Assembly: GCA_016124445.1 (NCBI GenBank)
Contig: WGNR01000017.1
Span: forward strand, 91,358 to 155,357
DNA length: 64,000 nucleotides
Direction: 5' to 3'
Origin: a bacterium
Lineage (GTDB): Bacteria; Planctomycetota; Planctomycetia; Pirellulales; Pirellulaceae
Positions 25,488 to 35,470 of the stretch are shown here, piece after piece. Within the stretch, counting starts at the first letter, position 1, and each line of letters begins with the position of its first letter. Under the pieces are notes generated by a model. That model did no database searches. It worked only from the letters and a program-made list of their open reading frames with translations, and was not told the DNA's origin. Position numbers and translations under genes: made by a program.

Positions 25488-26513
25488 TTAGTGAGTTAAA
25501 GCTCGCGGCCAGTTGGAAGTCGATTTCGTTTCGACCGAACCATCTTCGTTCCGAATCTGGAAGTAGGCTGCCAGATGATTCTTCTCTGCTAAATTATACC
25601 CTGCGTCCGGCCCCAAAACCAAAAGTGCCGTCGCGTAGCCATCTGCCAGCGCACATTGGTCGTGCAGCACGCTGACCGACGCCAGGCTGTGCTCGACCGG
25701 GCGGGCGGTCTGCGGATTGATCGTGTGCGAGTACCGCTTGCCTTCGTGCCAGTGGAAATTGCGGTAGTCGCCGGAAGTGGCCAGGCCCGTGTCGTGCAGC
25801 GGAACCTTGATTCCGACGTCTCGCTGATTTTCGACCGGCGTTTCAATGCCGATCACCCAGGCGTCGCCGTTGGGTTTGTAGTCGCCCAGGCGGACCTCGC
25901 CGCCGATCTCGACCATGTAGCTGGTCAGCCCTTCCTTCTCCAGCAAATCCGCCACGACATCCACGCCGTACCCTTTGGCGATGGCGGATAAGTCGACGTA
26001 GATGTCTTGCTGACTTTTCTTCAGTGCCGGTGGATCTGCTTGCAGTTGGATCTGCTGATAACCGACCAACTCGCGGGCCGCCTGGACTTCCTGATCGGTC
26101 GGGAAGCTCTTTCGCTCTTTCTCGGGGCCGAATCGCCAGATGTTCACCGCCGGACCGACCGTCACATCGAATGCGCCACCTGACGCTTCGCTGATCGACA
26201 TGGCGTCCTGCATGACTTCCAGCAGTGGCTTGCTGACAGAGAACCACTGGTCGGCGGGTGCCTGGTTGAACTTGGAGAGTTCCGACTCCGGATCGTAGGT
26301 CGACATCTGCCGGTTGACCTCGGCCAGGGCGGCATCGATTTTGCCTTGCAGCTTGGGGAGCGGATCGGGGTTTTCGGCGGTGCCTGCGGCCGAAATGTGA
26401 TAGGTGGTGCCCATCGTCTTGCCCTCGATCTTGCTGATCGGTGACGAAGTGTCCTGGCAACCAAGGCAAACGGCCAGCCCCAGAAGAAGGCCGGCCGTAA
26501 GATAGTTTCGCAT
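25488..26513 (-). CDS. apbE: FAD:protein FMN transferase ApbE (lipoprotein)
   Basis: From the ATG at 26513 the product has 341 residues, with a lipoprotein signal ending LAVCLGC. An earlier TTG at 26543 is less likely. Family segments include MGTTYHIS, GGAFDVTVGPAVNIWRFGP, DLSAIAKGYGVDVVAD, SHTINPQTARPVEHSLASV and ADGYATALLVLG. ApbE moves FMN from FAD onto a Thr of target proteins; here the targets are NqrB and NqrC, both of which have the SGAT attachment motif. The gene lies directly between nqrF and nqrM. Confidence 0.93.
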   Translation of the reverse strand: MRNYLTAGLLLGLAVCLGCQDTSSPISKIEGKTMGTTYHISAAGTAENPDPLPKLQGKIDAALAEVNRQMSTYDPESELSKFNQAPADQWFSVSKPLLEVMQDAMSISEASGGAFDVTVGPAVNIWRFGPEKERKSFPTDQEVQAARELVGYQQIQLQADPPALKKSQQDIYVDLSAIAKGYGVDVVADLLEKEGLTSYMVEIGGEVRLGDYKPNGDAWVIGIETPVENQRDVGIKVPLHDTGLATSGDYRNFHWHEGKRYSHTINPQTARPVEHSLASVSVLHDQCALADGYATALLVLGPDAGYNLAEKNHLAAYFQIRNEDGSVETKSTSNWPRALTH

Positions 26514-26549
26514 GATCTTTCGCAAGCCGCGGGGACTTGCCAACGGGGC

Positions 26550-27776
26550 CTAGCCGCCGAAGTCGTCGAAGCGGATGTTTTCCGGCTCGACACCCAGATC
26601 GTCCAGCATTTTGAAGACGGCCTGGTTCATCATCGGCGGACCACACATGTAGTATTCGATATCTTCCGGAGCCGGATGATTCTTCAAGTAGTTTTCCAGC
26701 AGCACCTGGTGGATGAAGCCGGTGTAGCCGGTCCAGTTGTCTTGCGGCATTGGATCGGACAACGCGATGTTGAACTGGAAGTTCGGGAACTCCTTTTCGA
26801 TCTCGCGGAACTCGTCGACGTAGAACAGTTCGCGAACGCTACGGCCACCGTACCAGTAGCTGACCTTGCGGTTGGTCTTGCGTTCTTTGAACAGCTCGAA
26901 GATATGGCTTCGCAGCGGAGCCATACCGGCACCACCACCAACGTAGACCATTTCGGCGTCGCTTTCGTTGATGAAGAACTCGCCGTAAGGACCGCTGATG
27001 GTCACCTTGTCGCCTGGCTTGCAGTTGAAGATGTAACTGGAAACCTTACCGGGAGGTGTCCCTTCGGGGGCACGCGGCGGAGGCGATGCAACACGGACGT
27101 TGAGCATGATGATGCCCTTCTCGCCCGGGTAGTTGGCCATCGAATAGGCCCGGATGACCTCTTCGTCCACCTTGCTGACGTAACGCCACAAGTTGAACTT
27201 GTCCCAGTCTTCGTGGTATTCCTCTTCGATGTCGAAGTCTTTGTAGTTGACCACGTGCGGGGGCACTTCAATCTGAATGTAACCACCCGGCTTGAAGTTA
27301 ACCGCTTCGCCTTCGGGAATCTTCAGCTTGAATTCTTTGATGAAGGTGGCCACGTTGTGATTCGAGATCACTTCGCATTCCCACTTCTTGGTTTCCAGGG
27401 CTTCGTGCGGGACTTCGATTTCCATGTCCTGCTTGACGGCCACCTGGCAGGAAAGGCGGTAGCCTTCCTTCGCCTGGCGCTTGTTGATGTGCGAGCGTTC
27501 GGTCGGCAGGATGTCGCCGCCACCGCTTTTGACGCGGACGATGCACTGGGCACACGTTCCACCGCCGCCACAGGCCGAGGAAACAAACACGCCCTGATCG
27601 GCCAGGCAGTTGAGTAACTTGCCGCCGACGGGAACGTTGATTTCCTTGGAGTGCTCGTTGATGTCGATATGCACATTGCCGGAAGGAACGAGAAACTTCT
27701 TGGCCATCAGAATGACAACTACCAGAAGTAGCACCACTCCGGTGAACATGCTCACGCCGAGAATGACTGTCAACAT
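26550..27776 (-). CDS. nqrF: Na+-translocating NADH:quinone reductase subunit F
   Basis: The 408-residue subunit has an N-terminal membrane helix (VVLLLVVVILMAKKF), a [2Fe-2S] ferredoxin domain with CLADQG, CGGGGTCAQC and a fourth Cys in RLSCQV, then an FAD domain (RAYSMANYPGEKG) and an NADH domain (GGGAGMAPLRSHIFELF, YMCGPPMM). NqrF takes electrons from NADH and starts electron flow through the sodium pump. It follows nqrE after 59 bases and precedes apbE. Length is the usual ~408. Confidence 0.96.
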   Translation of the reverse strand: MLTVILGVSMFTGVVLLLVVVILMAKKFLVPSGNVHIDINEHSKEINVPVGGKLLNCLADQGVFVSSACGGGGTCAQCIVRVKSGGGDILPTERSHINKRQAKEGYRLSCQVAVKQDMEIEVPHEALETKKWECEVISNHNVATFIKEFKLKIPEGEAVNFKPGGYIQIEVPPHVVNYKDFDIEEEYHEDWDKFNLWRYVSKVDEEVIRAYSMANYPGEKGIIMLNVRVASPPPRAPEGTPPGKVSSYIFNCKPGDKVTISGPYGEFFINESDAEMVYVGGGAGMAPLRSHIFELFKERKTNRKVSYWYGGRSVRELFYVDEFREIEKEFPNFQFNIALSDPMPQDNWTGYTGFIHQVLLENYLKNHPAPEDIEYYMCGPPMMNQAVFKMLDDLGVEPENIRFDDFGG

Positions 27777-27835
27777 TGCTATCTCTTCCTGAATACCAGG
27801 ATGCTTTTAGTTTCTAACTCGCAAGCCGGCAAGGA

Positions 27836-28450
27836 TTACAACATGCCGCCGAACGACATGAACGCCATTGCCATCAAGCCGGCAGTGATAAACGTGATGC
27901 CCAGGCCCTTGAGACCATCCGGCACGTCACTGTACTTCAGTTTCTCGCGAACGCCCGCCAGCGAGGCAATCGCCAAGGCCCAGCCCACTCCGGCAAAGAT
28001 TCCGTAGTCGACACTTTGCCAGAAGCTGTAATTACGTTCGACCATGAAGAGCGAACCACCCAGGATCGCGCAGTTCACGGTAATCAGCGGCAGGAAGATA
28101 CCCAGGGTGTTGTACAGCACCGGGACATAACGATCCAAACCCATTTCCAGAATCTGCACGATCGCCGCGATCACTCCGATGTAGCTGATCAAACCAAGGA
28201 ACTCGAGATCGACCTCCGCCAGGCTCGGACTGATCCAGCTCATGGCGCCCTTCTTCAGGAAGTTGGCGTACAGCAACTGGTTGGCCGGGATCGTGATCGC
28301 CATGACCGCAATCACCGCGACACCCAGACTGGCGGCCGTTTTCACGTTCTTGGAAACGGCCAGAAAGGTGCACATTCCCAGGAAGAAGGCCAGGGCCAGG
28401 TTTTCGCTGAAAACCGCTTTCAGGGCGATATCTAGAAAACTATCAGCCAT
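27836..28450 (-). CDS. nqrE: Na+-translocating NADH:quinone reductase subunit E
   Basis: The 204-residue membrane protein has about six helices, including LALAFFLGMCTFLAVSK, whose Cys is one of those that bind the intramembrane iron centre, and VNCAILGGSLFMVERNY, which supplies another. This is the NqrE pattern, and length matches. It is encoded three bases after nqrD and forms the sodium channel region with it. Confidence 0.95.
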   Translation of the reverse strand: MADSFLDIALKAVFSENLALAFFLGMCTFLAVSKNVKTAASLGVAVIAVMAITIPANQLLYANFLKKGAMSWISPSLAEVDLEFLGLISYIGVIAAIVQILEMGLDRYVPVLYNTLGIFLPLITVNCAILGGSLFMVERNYSFWQSVDYGIFAGVGWALAIASLAGVREKLKYSDVPDGLKGLGITFITAGLMAMAFMSFGGML

Positions 28451-28453
28451 CGT

Positions 28454-29075
<622 letters not shown>

Positions 29076-29083
<8 letters not shown>

Positions 29084-29870
29084 CGGACTTCTTCTCCTTC
29101 GCTTTCAGGTTTTCGAGAAACGGACCGTATCCCTGAGGACCAAGCCAGAATCGCACCAGGTTGTTCACACCCTTGGTGGTAATCGTTGCTCCTGACAGGC
29201 CATCGATCTGGGAATTGTTGGCTGCCTGGCCTTTGACCACGTCGACCAGCACATCCCCTTTGGCATCGCGGAGTTCTTTACCATCCCACTGGGCCTTCCA
29301 CTTGGGGTTCTCAACTTCACCGCCCAGACCAGGCGTTTCCCCCTGGGAATAGAAGGTGATGCCCTGCCCTGTTTCCAGGTTCGATTTCAGGGCGAGATAC
29401 CCTAGCATGGTCGACCAAAGCCCCTTGCCAAAAACGGGCAAGACGACGCTTTTCAACGACTCATCGTCATTCTTAATCAGGTAGACAGCCGCGTACTTGC
29501 AGGTCATAGGAAAACCGTTGAGTCCTTCGACCGCGCGGTTCAATTGGGCATTTTCACGGGCGTCGAACGGGTTGAAAGTTTTGGGATCGGCGACACCAGC
29601 TTCTTTCAGCTCTTCATCGCTGACCACATCGCCCGTTACGAGGTTCACGAAGATCTTGTCGACCTTCTTGAATTCCTCTTCGACCTTGGCCTTTGATTCG
29701 TCTGCTTTGACGATACCAGCGGCCTCCAATACGTTCTTATTCTTGTTGAACGTATTGTTGATCTCTTGAACTGGTTTCAAGGCGACGGTTGCTGCGGAAA
29801 CGACCACGGAGCAAACCACGCACAAAACTGCGGCCACCAAAATGGTGCCGCCAACACTATCACGTTGCAT
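29076..29870 (-). CDS. nqrC: Na+-translocating NADH:quinone reductase subunit C
   Basis: The 264-residue subunit has an N-terminal helix (ILVAAVLCVVCSVVVSAATVA) and a periplasm-facing FMN domain. The covalent FMN site IDGLSGATITTKG lies near residue 225 and matches the ApbE target motif D-x-S-G-A-T. It overlaps nqrB by eleven bases and nqrD by eight. Confidence 0.96.
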
Positions 29871-31116
29871 AGCGGGCCATTCTCCGTTTGATGTTCAATT
29901 GCAGGACACAGTAATCGATCAGTGGGGCCATCACATTGCCGAACAAAATCGCCAACATAATTCCCTCGGGAAACGCCGGGTTGATGCTGCGGATCAGAAT
30001 GGTCATGACACCAATCAAAATGCCGTAAAACCATTTGCCGGTTCGCGTCATCGCGGCGGAAACAGGGTCGGTTGCCATGTAAACAGCACCGAAGGCAAAG
30101 CCACCGACCGCCAACTGCCACCAAGGAGGCATGCTGAACAGGATGTTCGGGCTTTCAGAACCAAGGCCAATCGCCCAGAAGAGGGTCGAAAGCCCCATCG
30201 CACCGATCACGCAGCCAAGCATGATTCGCCACGAGCCAATCCCGGTGCAGATCAAAAAGGCCGCACCGATCAAACAGGCCAGCACTGAAGTCTCGCCCAT
30301 CGAACCTTGGATCCAGCCCATGAAGGCGTCCATGTAGGTGATGCCGTGGCCGTCGACTTGTTTCAAGGCATCCGCCATCGAGGCTCCGGTGGGTGCCAAC
30401 TCGGCAACCTTACCCAGGGTGGTTGCCCCGCTGAAGCCATCGGGTGAAACGGCCGTCCAAACCTTCTCGCCGGTCATCTGGGCGGCGTGCGAGAAGTACA
30501 AAAACGCACGAGCCGTCAGGGCCGGGTTCATGAAGTTCTTACCGGTACCGCCGAATACTTCCTTCCCGATCAAGATGCCGAAGCCGATCCCGACCGCAAC
30601 TTCCCAGAGTGGGATAGTCGGTGGCAGGCAAAGCGGAAAGAGCATCCCGGTCACCAGGAAGCCTTCGTTGATTTCATGCTTGCGAATGATACTGAAGATC
30701 AATTCGATCGTTCCACCGACGGTCATCGTGACGATGTAAACCGGCAGGAAGAAGATCGCCCCCAGCACCACGTTGCTGATCCAGCTGGCGGGGTCATGCT
30801 TGAGCCCGGTCATGCTGAAGATCGACTGGTGGAAGTCGTTCAACGGCTTGGCGGATTCAGCGGCAATCTGGAGATTGGCCTGATAGCCGGTATTCCAGAG
30901 GGCCATGTAGATACATGGCGTCAAAGCGATAACGACGAAGATCATCGTCCGCTTCAAGTCCAACCCGTCACGCACATGGGTCAAACCCTTGGTGCGATCC
31001 GGTGGAGTGTACAAAAACGTGTCCGCCGCTTCGTACAGCGGATATAGCCGTTCCAATTTTCCTCCTTCGAGGAACATTGGTTCGACCTTATCGAGCATTG
31101 AGCGTAAAAATTTCAT
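29860..31116 (-). CDS. nqrB: Na+-translocating NADH:quinone reductase subunit B
   Basis: The 418-residue polytopic subunit has the covalent FMN site DGFSGATTLGK near residue 235 and typical segments FFLPVYIVTMTVGGTIEL, NPALTARAFLYFSHAAQM and DPVSAAMTRTGKWFYG. NqrB also binds riboflavin and forms the sodium path. It starts two bases after the nqrA stop, consistent with one operon. Confidence 0.96.
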   Translation of the reverse strand: MKFLRSMLDKVEPMFLEGGKLERLYPLYEAADTFLYTPPDRTKGLTHVRDGLDLKRTMIFVVIALTPCIYMALWNTGYQANLQIAAESAKPLNDFHQSIFSMTGLKHDPASWISNVVLGAIFFLPVYIVTMTVGGTIELIFSIIRKHEINEGFLVTGMLFPLCLPPTIPLWEVAVGIGFGILIGKEVFGGTGKNFMNPALTARAFLYFSHAAQMTGEKVWTAVSPDGFSGATTLGKVAELAPTGASMADALKQVDGHGITYMDAFMGWIQGSMGETSVLACLIGAAFLICTGIGSWRIMLGCVIGAMGLSTLFWAIGLGSESPNILFSMPPWWQLAVGGFAFGAVYMATDPVSAAMTRTGKWFYGILIGVMTILIRSINPAFPEGIMLAILFGNVMAPLIDYCVLQLNIKRRMARYAT

Positions 31117-31118
31117 AG

Positions 31119-32468
31119 CTATCCTTCGGCTTCAATGCGGGTCAAGTTCTTCCGCAGAATCGTACCGAAATCGTGTTTCCCGATGTCAACGAACGTACAA
31201 AGGGCGATGTCTTCTTCTTCCAGTTCCAAGCAGCCCAAGGCCTGAGCCGAGTCGGTATCTTCGACGATCAGCGACTTGAGCAACGCAGTTGGTTCGATAT
31301 CCAGCGGCATCACCGTTTCGTACGCTTCGATAGGCACGATCGCGCGATGGCTGCCGTTGGCGGTGGTGGTCATGTCCAACTCGCCCGGCGAGAGGAACGA
31401 GGCAAACACTGATTTGACCGAGAATTTTTTGAACCCAGGGGCCATCCAGCCGAGCAAATCTCGCCGCAGGCCTTCTTCCAGGACCGAAACCTGGGTGTGA
31501 TATCGCCCCAAGTAGCCTTCTGGGCCGTTCGCGTCGTAGCCGCACAAGACCGATCCGGACACCTTCCGCATCGCACCTTCTTTAAGCTGTCCCTTCGTGA
31601 TGTCTTCGATGCTGGCTCCCAGGGGGGCTTTGACCAGGCGAGGACTTTCGACCCCAGGGCCGGCCAGCGAAATCACGCGGCGGCTGTCGAGCTCACCGGT
31701 TCGCATCAATTGGCCGATCGCGATGACATCTTGATAACCGACGTACCACACCACGCGGCCAGGACCGGCAGGGTCGAGGAAGTGGATATGCGTGCCAGGC
31801 AAACCGGCTGGATGCTTGCCAGAGAATTCGGCGACTTCGACGAATTCCAGATCGCCGCCAGGAAGCCCCGCTCCAGGTGCCTGACAGAGGAAAACCTTGC
31901 CGCTGGTCAGCGTGCTGACGGTTTCCAGGCCGGCGATGAATTCAAGTTCGTTCCCCTTGATGATCGGCGCCGGGTCGGCTGCCAGGGGATTGGTGTCAAT
32001 CGCGGTGACGAAGATCGAACGAGGCGATGTCCCAGGCGTGGGAACTTTGCCATAAGGTCGAGTCCGCAAGGCAGCCCACAGTCCGGACTGAAGCAGGTTC
32101 TCTTCGACCTTTTCGCGTTCGAGGCTCGACAGGTGGGCGTCGGAAAACGACGTGAATGTAAGTTTGTCGTCCCCTTCGTTCTCGACCACCACCGACAGAA
32201 ACTTGCGTTTGGCACCGCGGTTGACCTCAACCACTTTGCCCGCAATCGGGGAGGTGTAGAAAACACCGGGGTTCTTCTTGTCTTCAAACAGGGGCTGCCC
32301 CTGTTTGACGCTGTCGCCTTCGGCGACCAACATCGTCGGCTTCATACCGACATAATCGCGACCCAAAAGGGCAACCTTTTGGACATCCGCGATTTCTTCC
32401 ACCGACTGTTTAGGCTTGCCTGCGATTGGCAGATCCAGCCCTTTGCTAATCGTGAAACGGCGCTGCAT
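31119..32468 (-). CDS. nqrA: Na+-translocating NADH:quinone reductase subunit A
   Basis: I use the ATG at 32468, giving 449 residues that begin FTISKGLDLPIAGKP, the expected NqrA opening; an upstream GTG (32480) adds four residues. A GAGG lies six bases before this ATG. The cytoplasmic NqrA subunit helps form the quinone site. It heads the operon nqrA-B-C-D-E-F-apbE-nqrM, all on the minus strand with gaps under 60 bases or overlaps. Confidence 0.95.
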   Translation of the reverse strand: MQRRFTISKGLDLPIAGKPKQSVEEIADVQKVALLGRDYVGMKPTMLVAEGDSVKQGQPLFEDKKNPGVFYTSPIAGKVVEVNRGAKRKFLSVVVENEGDDKLTFTSFSDAHLSSLEREKVEENLLQSGLWAALRTRPYGKVPTPGTSPRSIFVTAIDTNPLAADPAPIIKGNELEFIAGLETVSTLTSGKVFLCQAPGAGLPGGDLEFVEVAEFSGKHPAGLPGTHIHFLDPAGPGRVVWYVGYQDVIAIGQLMRTGELDSRRVISLAGPGVESPRLVKAPLGASIEDITKGQLKEGAMRKVSGSVLCGYDANGPEGYLGRYHTQVSVLEEGLRRDLLGWMAPGFKKFSVKSVFASFLSPGELDMTTTANGSHRAIVPIEAYETVMPLDIEPTALLKSLIVEDTDSAQALGCLELEEEDIALCTFVDIGKHDFGTILRKNLTRIEAEG

Positions 32469-33048
32469 CTCGGGCCTCACTCCCGCTGGGGAGATTATGG
32501 TTCAACACACTTGCAAGGAGGACATTGTGAAAACTGTCACAATGTCAAAGTCGAATGCTCCCCGATTGATTTCTTTGCTAGGAAAAAAAGTCTCGGAGAA
32601 TCTGGGTGCGTGCTCTGCGTGAATGTCCGAGTGAAAGATGGTCGCCATCGTATAGGCAAACCGTTGCCTTATTCGATCAAGGCGGACCTGAGGTCAATCT
32701 TTCCAGACTTTATCAGTGCATGGTGGGGTAACCAGCTCGACACAAGAAATGATAATGCCTTCGGTTGTTGCAGCAAGGGGAGATTGAGCCGCTTAAAACT
32801 AACTGTCAGTTACAAGCTGATGATTTCACGAAAGAACCCTAAGGCAAAGAATCTTCCAACAACAACTTGCGGCAAACTGCCCTCCATAGTCGCCTCCTAA
32901 GGGAATCGTCTCGAATTCCTAAATCCTTTCTCAATCGTGAGATCGCTTACGCTAGCCTGCCTAAACAAAAGAAATTGGTCAAAATTGTCCTGCTTGCCCC
33001 CAAAGGGCGGCAGAAAATATTTTTGAAGGAGGCCAAAAAATCATCCAC
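32469..33048. other. Noncoding region upstream of nqrA
   Basis: About 580 bases with lower GC than the neighbours. Two short plus-strand open frames here (up to 32622, and 32867-33052) have no family features. The region should carry the nqr promoter and leader. I see no riboswitch-like structure I can name, and no clear terminator for the HisA-like gene, which is transcribed toward it from the other side. Confidence 0.45.
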
Positions 33049-33813
33049 TTAGTCGCTGACCGCCGGCTTCACCAAGCCATCATGCAGTGCCGAAGCGACT
33101 AGAACACGTTTTGCCCCCTGCCCCTTCAAGAGCTTGAGATCGTCGACGCCGCGAACACCGCCTCCGGCAACCAACTGGACGTCGGGAAACCGCTGATAAA
33201 GCCGGCCCAGCAGCGTCTCGGTCCCACTCCCCTTCCCCCGGCCAACGGAAGCCAAGTCGAGAACGATCATCGACCGCACGCCAAGCTCGATCGCACGCTG
33301 GGCGATCTGCTCAGGCCCAAGCTGAAACTCGGCTGCGGCGGTCAGCGGCTTTCCCTCCTTCATATCCAGACTGAAGACCAGTCGCTCCGGCCCAATCTGC
33401 TGCAAAAGACAGGAAAGCGCCTCCCAGCTCTCGAGAACTTCCAGGCCGACAATCCAGCGGTAAGGGATTCCATCGCCTAGCATCCGCTGGAAGGATTGCC
33501 ACCGCGCGGCCGATTCGATTCCGGCATCCAACCATATACGCAGCCCTGAAGCCGCAATGCTTTCAATCGCCGCGACATCGAGCCGTCGGTCGCAAATGGC
33601 CCCCAGGTCGGCCACATAACAGTCCGAGAACTGAAATGAACTGGCATAGGCCTGGGCAATACTGCCAGGCAGCGCATCGGGGGCATAACGTGATTGGATT
33701 GGCTGGTACTGATCGCGATTGCCGGCGATACCACGAACGACCTGGCCGCCACGGAGGTCGATGACCGGGAGAATTGCCTGATACCAGGCAGGCGGATCAG
33801 AAGGTGAAGTCAA
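33049..33813 (-). CDS. HisA/HisF-like TIM-barrel protein
   Basis: The 254-residue protein has HisA-like landmarks: ILPVIDLRGGQVVRGIAG at the start, FSLDMKEGKPL in the middle with a second Asp, and the phosphate-binding VAGGGVRGVDDL and ASALHDG near the C-terminus. HisA isomerises a histidine intermediate, but no his genes are nearby, and several residues differ. A related HisA-like group occurs in organisms with tetrahydromethanopterin-linked C1 metabolism, which many planctomycetes have; this protein may belong there. That is inference from family knowledge. Its start overlaps the end of the next minus-strand gene by 17 bases, suggesting co-transcription with the squalene-cyclase-like gene. 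Confidence 0.75.
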   Translation of the reverse strand: MTSPSDPPAWYQAILPVIDLRGGQVVRGIAGNRDQYQPIQSRYAPDALPGSIAQAYASSFQFSDCYVADLGAICDRRLDVAAIESIAASGLRIWLDAGIESAARWQSFQRMLGDGIPYRWIVGLEVLESWEALSCLLQQIGPERLVFSLDMKEGKPLTAAAEFQLGPEQIAQRAIELGVRSMIVLDLASVGRGKGSGTETLLGRLYQRFPDVQLVAGGGVRGVDDLKLLKGQGAKRVLVASALHDGLVKPAVSD

Positions 33814-35356
33814 TCGACTTCTCCGAGTAGAGCGGCATGTGGCGGTAGTAAACTTCCAGAATCATGGTAGCCAGGCAGGTCACGTACAATCGACCACCCA
33901 CCTTGGCATGCTTGTCGTCGAAGTACCAGCTACCGGCCGGAAATCCACGACGAACCTGGGTTTTGATCAGGTAATCCTTCAGTTCGTCATTCCAGGTATC
34001 CCACTTCGGTCCGCTGTAGTGGCACAGCACGTTGGTCGCGTAATAGTTGTAATACATGTCCGACTTCGACGGACCTTCCTCCGCGAGAAAATCGATTCCC
34101 TTGTGCAGTCGCTGATCGTTCCGTTGCCAGCCAAGATACATTCGGCTGAGAAGCCCGATCGACGTCGGCGATATCATCTTGCCTGGATGCTGATAGCCAT
34201 AGAAGGAACCGCCCCCAGATTGCACCGAATCGAGCCAGAACTCGGCCAGGCCGATCGTCGAGCTATCGACCTTCAGGCCACCCAGCAGCCCGCTTTTGAG
34301 GGCCATCAACTGCCAGCCAAACACACTGATATCGCCCGGCTGCTTCGGCTGATACCGCCAGCCACCCTGATCGTGCTGGGCATATTCAATGAACTTGAGC
34401 GCCTCGACCGCCTCTGGCCGCAGCGCAGGATCTTTGGTCATTGCGTACGCTTCGCACAAGGCCAGCGTTGCCAGACCATGTCCGTACATCGAACCATCCT
34501 GCAAGTCGCCCCCATTGGCGTTGACGATTTGGTTGGTCCGCAGGAAATAGAGCCCTCGTTCGATCTGATCTCGATAAGGGTTGTCATTCATGTGGGTGTA
34601 GCCTTTGCCCAGGAACGGCAGCAGGGCCAGCCCGGTAGCTCCGGTCCTGGTAAGCGGCTCGCCGGGGTTGGGACTCAGCTTGCCGATTTCGGCCTCGTGA
34701 TGATTGAAACTCCACGACCCGTCCTTGAGCTGATGGGCGGCGATCCAGCGGAGAGCCCGCTCGACGGCATCTTCGGTCGCAGGCGAACCACCGCGAGCGG
34801 CGAGAAGCTGTTTCTGCAGGTCGCCGCTTCTCCCTTCGAAGCCCCCTCCATTCTTGGAAGGTACGGCCGCCTGCCAGGGAAAGTTATTTTGGAGCTCGCT
34901 ATCCACGCTCAGCGATGCGGCCTGGCTGCTGACGGCGGCCTGGCTAGGCATCGGGTCGATCAGCCTTGACAGCTCTCCAATGGCGGCCGATTCGGCCTGA
35001 AGATCTTGCTGCGTCAAATCCTGGGCCTGGCTGACTTCAATTGGCGTTACCATTTTCATGGTCGATAGGTCGGTCGGCGGCTGCTCGGTTGGCAAGAGAG
35101 TAAGACTGTTGGCATTGCCATTGGGCCCGGTCGGAGCGATCCACAGCGCCATCAGAATCAACAGGGCAAAATGGATCGCGGCGCTGGCAAAGAAGCTGAT
35201 CCCTCCTTTGATCCGATCCATCGTGAACAGGATCAGCTTGCGAAAGCGAAACCGTATGTGCGCATTAGGAGCCGGCGTCGTATCCGACGTGTCGAGAGAA
35301 TCAAGATTCGACGACCGGGCACGCAAACTAGACGATTCCTGCAATTGCAAAACCAA
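33797..35356 (-). CDS. Squalene-cyclase-like repeat protein with N-terminal membrane anchor (copy A)
   Basis: The frame gives up to 519 residues, from a TTG at 35356; an ATG at 35221 (MDRIKGG) would remove 45 residues and is a fair alternative. A membrane helix lies just after that ATG (AIHFALLILMALWIAP). From about residue 200 the protein has alpha/alpha-toroid repeats of the prenyltransferase/squalene-cyclase type, with QW-like motifs HQLKDGSWSF and QHDQGGWRY and the repeats GHGLATLALCEAYAM and FGWQLMALKSG. The DxDD motif of active cyclases is not evident, so it is probably not a hopanoid cyclase. It overlaps the HisA-like gene and has a paralogue directly upstream. Confidence 0.82.
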   Translation of the reverse strand: MVLQLQESSSLRARSSNLDSLDTSDTTPAPNAHIRFRFRKLILFTMDRIKGGISFFASAAIHFALLILMALWIAPTGPNGNANSLTLLPTEQPPTDLSTMKMVTPIEVSQAQDLTQQDLQAESAAIGELSRLIDPMPSQAAVSSQAASLSVDSELQNNFPWQAAVPSKNGGGFEGRSGDLQKQLLAARGGSPATEDAVERALRWIAAHQLKDGSWSFNHHEAEIGKLSPNPGEPLTRTGATGLALLPFLGKGYTHMNDNPYRDQIERGLYFLRTNQIVNANGGDLQDGSMYGHGLATLALCEAYAMTKDPALRPEAVEALKFIEYAQHDQGGWRYQPKQPGDISVFGWQLMALKSGLLGGLKVDSSTIGLAEFWLDSVQSGGGSFYGYQHPGKMISPTSIGLLSRMYLGWQRNDQRLHKGIDFLAEEGPSKSDMYYNYYATNVLCHYSGPKWDTWNDELKDYLIKTQVRRGFPAGSWYFDDKHAKVGGRLYVTCLATMILEVYYRHMPLYSEKSIDFTF

Positions 35357-35401
35357 GGAAACCGAAAACTATAGTTCGCAATCATTTGCGCACGGTCCAG
35401 C

Positions 35402-35437
35402 AAAAAACCTCGCGGCAGATCAACATCCACCGCGAGG
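35402..35437 (-). terminator. Intrinsic terminator after squalene-cyclase-like copy B
   Basis: On the minus strand, CCTCGCGG and CCGCGAGG form an 8-bp stem followed by six T residues (A run at 35402-35407 on the plus strand). It lies about 35 bases past the stop at 35471 and separates the two paralogues. Confidence 0.82.
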
Positions 35438-35470
35438 CCTTGGTAGTTCAACTTGAATCGATTGTGACGA

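Noticed and set aside
31497..32900. 467-codon plus-strand open frame
   Set aside because: Antisense to nqrA, which is certain; the translation is Arg/His-rich shadow sequence.
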